From NCBI GenBank assembly GCA_043763155.1, contig JAYULW010000086.1, positions 1 through 7,441 of the forward strand: a DNA stretch of 7,441 bases, given 5' to 3'. Made by a program: the position numbers and the translations under genes. Within the stretch, counting starts at the first letter, position 1, and every line of letters starts with the position of its first letter. Source of the stretch: JANYBV01 sp043763155 (GTDB taxonomy: Bacteria > Pseudomonadota > Alphaproteobacteria > Rickettsiales > SXRF01). The notes below the pieces were generated by a model. That model saw only the letters and a program-made list of their open reading frames with translations. It did no database searches and was not told the origin of the DNA. This document shows positions 5,541-7,441 of the stretch, one piece after another.

Positions 5541-7271
5541 ATGGCGAAGAAAAAACATGGGGCGGAAGAGCCAGTGGCGGGCCATGAGGGCTCGTGGGCG
5601 GCGAAGGTGACGCCACCGGAAGGCGAACTGCGAGATGCGGTAAACGCTGTGGGCCCGAAAGAAGAAACCGAAGCGGGTAACCAGTATTTTTCCAAGCTCC
5701 TGAGCGAGCGCGGGCCGAAGGGCTTGCTGGATACGCTGGCGCGTTTTCGTAAAATGCTTGATGAGGGCGACGGGCTTGATCTGGCGGAAATGAAAAAGCA
5801 CGAGCGCGCGGCCTTTCGCGGGCTTGCGAACCCGGTGATGCACCGGCGGCATTTTTTAGGCACGACGGCGTGGGGCCTGGTTGGGGCTTCGGCCATTGGT
5901 GGTTCGTCGCTGAAGGTGGGCGACCATGCGTACCAAGCCATGACACCGAGGGCGGAGCCGCCTGCGAAAGAAGAGCATGGTAAGGAAGCACAGGGACATG
6001 ATGAGGGGGCGGACAACCGCGCGAAGAGCATGTATGAGCACTATGTGCGGCATGTGGTTCCGTATGAGAACCTGATTGTGGGCGCGGCGCTGGTGAATGA
6101 AGGCATCGAGAAATGGGAAGGCATACGCCTGCGCCAGATTAAGGACACGGTGCTGCGCATGGGGAAAATTCCAGCGGAGACATTGCAAGCCTATACGAAA
6201 GCGGAAATGGGTAAGGCCATTTTGCAGCAGACGATGGGCGAAAAGCACAAGGATTGGGTGGCGCGGGATTTTTTGAACGGATTGCTGGCAAGCGCAGGGG
6301 AAGCGGGCGTGGTTGCGTTTGTGCAGCGGGCGCGCAAGGCGATTGACGAACAGAGCGAGCTGGATCTGGAAATTGACCTCGACCCCAAAAAATGGCCGGT
6401 GGAGCGCAAAATTTTTGACAGTATCCGCTGTGATCCGAAGCGGCTTTCGGGGTCGGATTTTTTAGAGACGTGGGGGTGGGTGCTGCCGGGGTTGATGTGC
6501 ATTGCCGACGGCGGCGCGCGGTCGCACAATAATCACATTAAGGGCGCGCCGAGGCAGCAGGAAAACGGGCTGATCAAGGCGATGGAATCTTACATGTATG
6601 ATCCGGGGCAGTTTTTGCTTGGGGCCTCGCTTACCAACGAATTCAACTTGAACTGGACGGAAATCAAGCTGGAGCAGCTGGCCGACGCGGTGATCGAGAT
6701 GAAGGGCAAGAAGATCGCCTGGGAGAGCATTAAGCCGATTGAGCTGGACGAGATTTTAGAGAATCTGCATGAGCCGCAGGAAAAATTTGCGGGGATCCAT
6801 TTTTTGCGCACGCTGCTTAAGTCTAAGAATGGGGTGAGCAAGGTTGCGGATTTCCTTTCACGCGCCAATGAGCTGCTGGATAAGGCATCGGCGCAGGAAT
6901 TGCAGGTGTGCTTTAAGCCGGAAGAGAAAAAGATTTTCAAGACGTTCAAATGCAGGCCCAACCTGCTGGACCCGGAAAATTTCCTGCATACGGTGGGATG
7001 GGGCGTGCCGGGGGCGATTTGCCTTATGACCGGCTCGGCGGCGGCGGCCGACCTTGTGATGCGGGCATATACGGGCAAGTCGGAGACGCTGGCGGGGAAG
7101 ATGAAGCATGCGATTCATGACTATCTTGGGCCGATTGAGGGGATATTGATCGGTGGGGCGCTGGTGAACGAGGCGCTGGAAAAATTCCATGAGTTGAAGA
7201 TTGGCCAGATCAGCGACGCCACGGCGCAGCTGGTGGAGGCGACGGGCAAGCAGGGGGTTAGCTACCGCTGA
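5541..7271 (+). CDS. Unrecognised 576-aa protein with three internal repeats
   Basis: I do not recognise a family. The protein consists of three diverged copies of one unit: about residues 46-210, 237-392 and 415-571. Each unit opens with a helical stretch starting at F50, F244 or F421 (such as FLNGLLASAG). A charged run ending in a Phe follows (F92, F292, F466), then an F-L-x-T-x-[AG]-W-x-x-x-G motif (105-115, 307-317, 481-491) with a hydrophobic segment. The unit closes with G-[AG]-[AS]-L-[VT]-N-E (181-187, 361-367, 538-544) and a helix ending near GxKIxxxxDA. Copy 1 has an extra acidic/lysine-rich linker at about 134-163. There is no N-terminal signal peptide. The first 45 residues are charged and Ala/Pro/Glu rich. 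The RR-x-FLG in copy 1 (102-107) resembles a Tat motif but occupies the same position as the motif in the other copies. Starting at 5541 is supported because residues 46-100 belong to repeat 1; the ribosome-binding site is weak. Base composition fits the host chromosome. Confidence 0.8.
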   Translation: MAKKKHGAEEPVAGHEGSWAAKVTPPEGELRDAVNAVGPKEETEAGNQYFSKLLSERGPKGLLDTLARFRKMLDEGDGLDLAEMKKHERAAFRGLANPVMHRRHFLGTTAWGLVGASAIGGSSLKVGDHAYQAMTPRAEPPAKEEHGKEAQGHDEGADNRAKSMYEHYVRHVVPYENLIVGAALVNEGIEKWEGIRLRQIKDTVLRMGKIPAETLQAYTKAEMGKAILQQTMGEKHKDWVARDFLNGLLASAGEAGVVAFVQRARKAIDEQSELDLEIDLDPKKWPVERKIFDSIRCDPKRLSGSDFLETWGWVLPGLMCIADGGARSHNNHIKGAPRQQENGLIKAMESYMYDPGQFLLGASLTNEFNLNWTEIKLEQLADAVIEMKGKKIAWESIKPIELDEILENLHEPQEKFAGIHFLRTLLKSKNGVSKVADFLSRANELLDKASAQELQVCFKPEEKKIFKTFKCRPNLLDPENFLHTVGWGVPGAICLMTGSAAAADLVMRAYTGKSETLAGKMKHAIHDYLGPIEGILIGGALVNEALEKFHELKIGQISDATAQLVEATGKQGVSYR

Positions 7272-7441
7272 GCTGCGGGTAAGCTGTCGAAGGGCTGGCC
7301 GATGGTGCTTTCCAGCCTGAAGTCTTTTCTGGGAACTTTGATATTGCGGGAAAGCGGCTTAGACGGGGCTAAGGCTTTGCGCGCTTACCTGCGTATCCAC
7401 ATTATCAAAAATGCTTTGGAATTGCGGGGCGCTGGCGCGGA
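7262..7441 (-). other. Uncertain leftward 3' end at the window edge
   Basis: Two leftward frames look partly coding here. One enters from the right edge at 7439, reads 26 residues (including APQFQSIFDNVDTQVSAQSL) and stops with TAA at 7361-7359. The other is open from 7384 to a TAG at 7264-7262, reads IKVPRKDFRLESTIGQPFDS and similar text with host-like codons, and would overlap the end of the 576-aa gene tail to tail. A single frameshift would join them into one C-terminus, so this may be the end of one gene with a shift, or only the first frame may be real. No clear terminator hairpin was found after 7271. Confidence 0.3.

Noticed and set aside
5505..6529. Long - strand open frames opposite the 576-aa gene
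   Set aside because: They are Ser/Arg/Pro-rich shadow translations with no family motif. The + strand frame has an internal repeat structure that only a real protein would keep.
7272..7441. Rightward frame continuing past the stop of the 576-aa gene to the window edge
   Set aside because: It stays open for 56 codons, but it lacks the repeat anchors, and such a length is easily reached by chance in this base composition.

Overview
The window looks like a piece of a bacterial chromosome of fairly high G+C content, probably an alphaproteobacterium or another proteobacterium. That guess rests on the style of the GST N-terminus, the codon use and an FtsK-gamma-like sequence; no rRNA or marker gene fixes the taxon. 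The + strand is strikingly richer in G than C over the left 3.8 kb, where all genes lie on the - strand.

Layout. From about 5334 down to 1, a leftward cluster encodes four enzymes in this order: a class I/II PLP-dependent aminotransferase, a secreted alpha/beta hydrolase, a malate/lactate-dehydrogenase-like oxidoreductase and the N-terminal 105 residues of a glutathione S-transferase that leaves the window. The last three are packed tightly (5 bp gap, then a 4-bp ATGA overlap), so they are probably co-transcribed.

The aminotransferase gene is split by a 1123-bp AT-rich mobile element (3811-4933). The element has perfect 15-bp terminal inverted repeats and a perfect 7-bp target duplication. 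Removing the element and one duplication copy restores one uninterrupted 511-codon frame with a normal aminotransferase sequence across the junction. The element has no recognisable transposase or recombinase. It carries three small genes: a leftward 90-aa possible membrane protein, and a rightward pair encoding a 99-aa lysine-rich protein and a 68-aa protein that resembles the FtsK gamma (DNA-reading winged-helix) domain alone. This is the most unusual part of the window.

To the right of an AT-rich 206-bp intergenic region, a rightward gene (5541-7271) encodes a 576-aa protein of unknown family built from three diverged copies of a repeat of about 160 residues. The last 180 bp hold only an uncertain leftward 3' end.

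The leftward enzymes could belong to amino- and keto-acid metabolism, but the sequence does not identify a pathway. The insertion has probably inactivated the aminotransferase and may also alter expression of the genes downstream of it.
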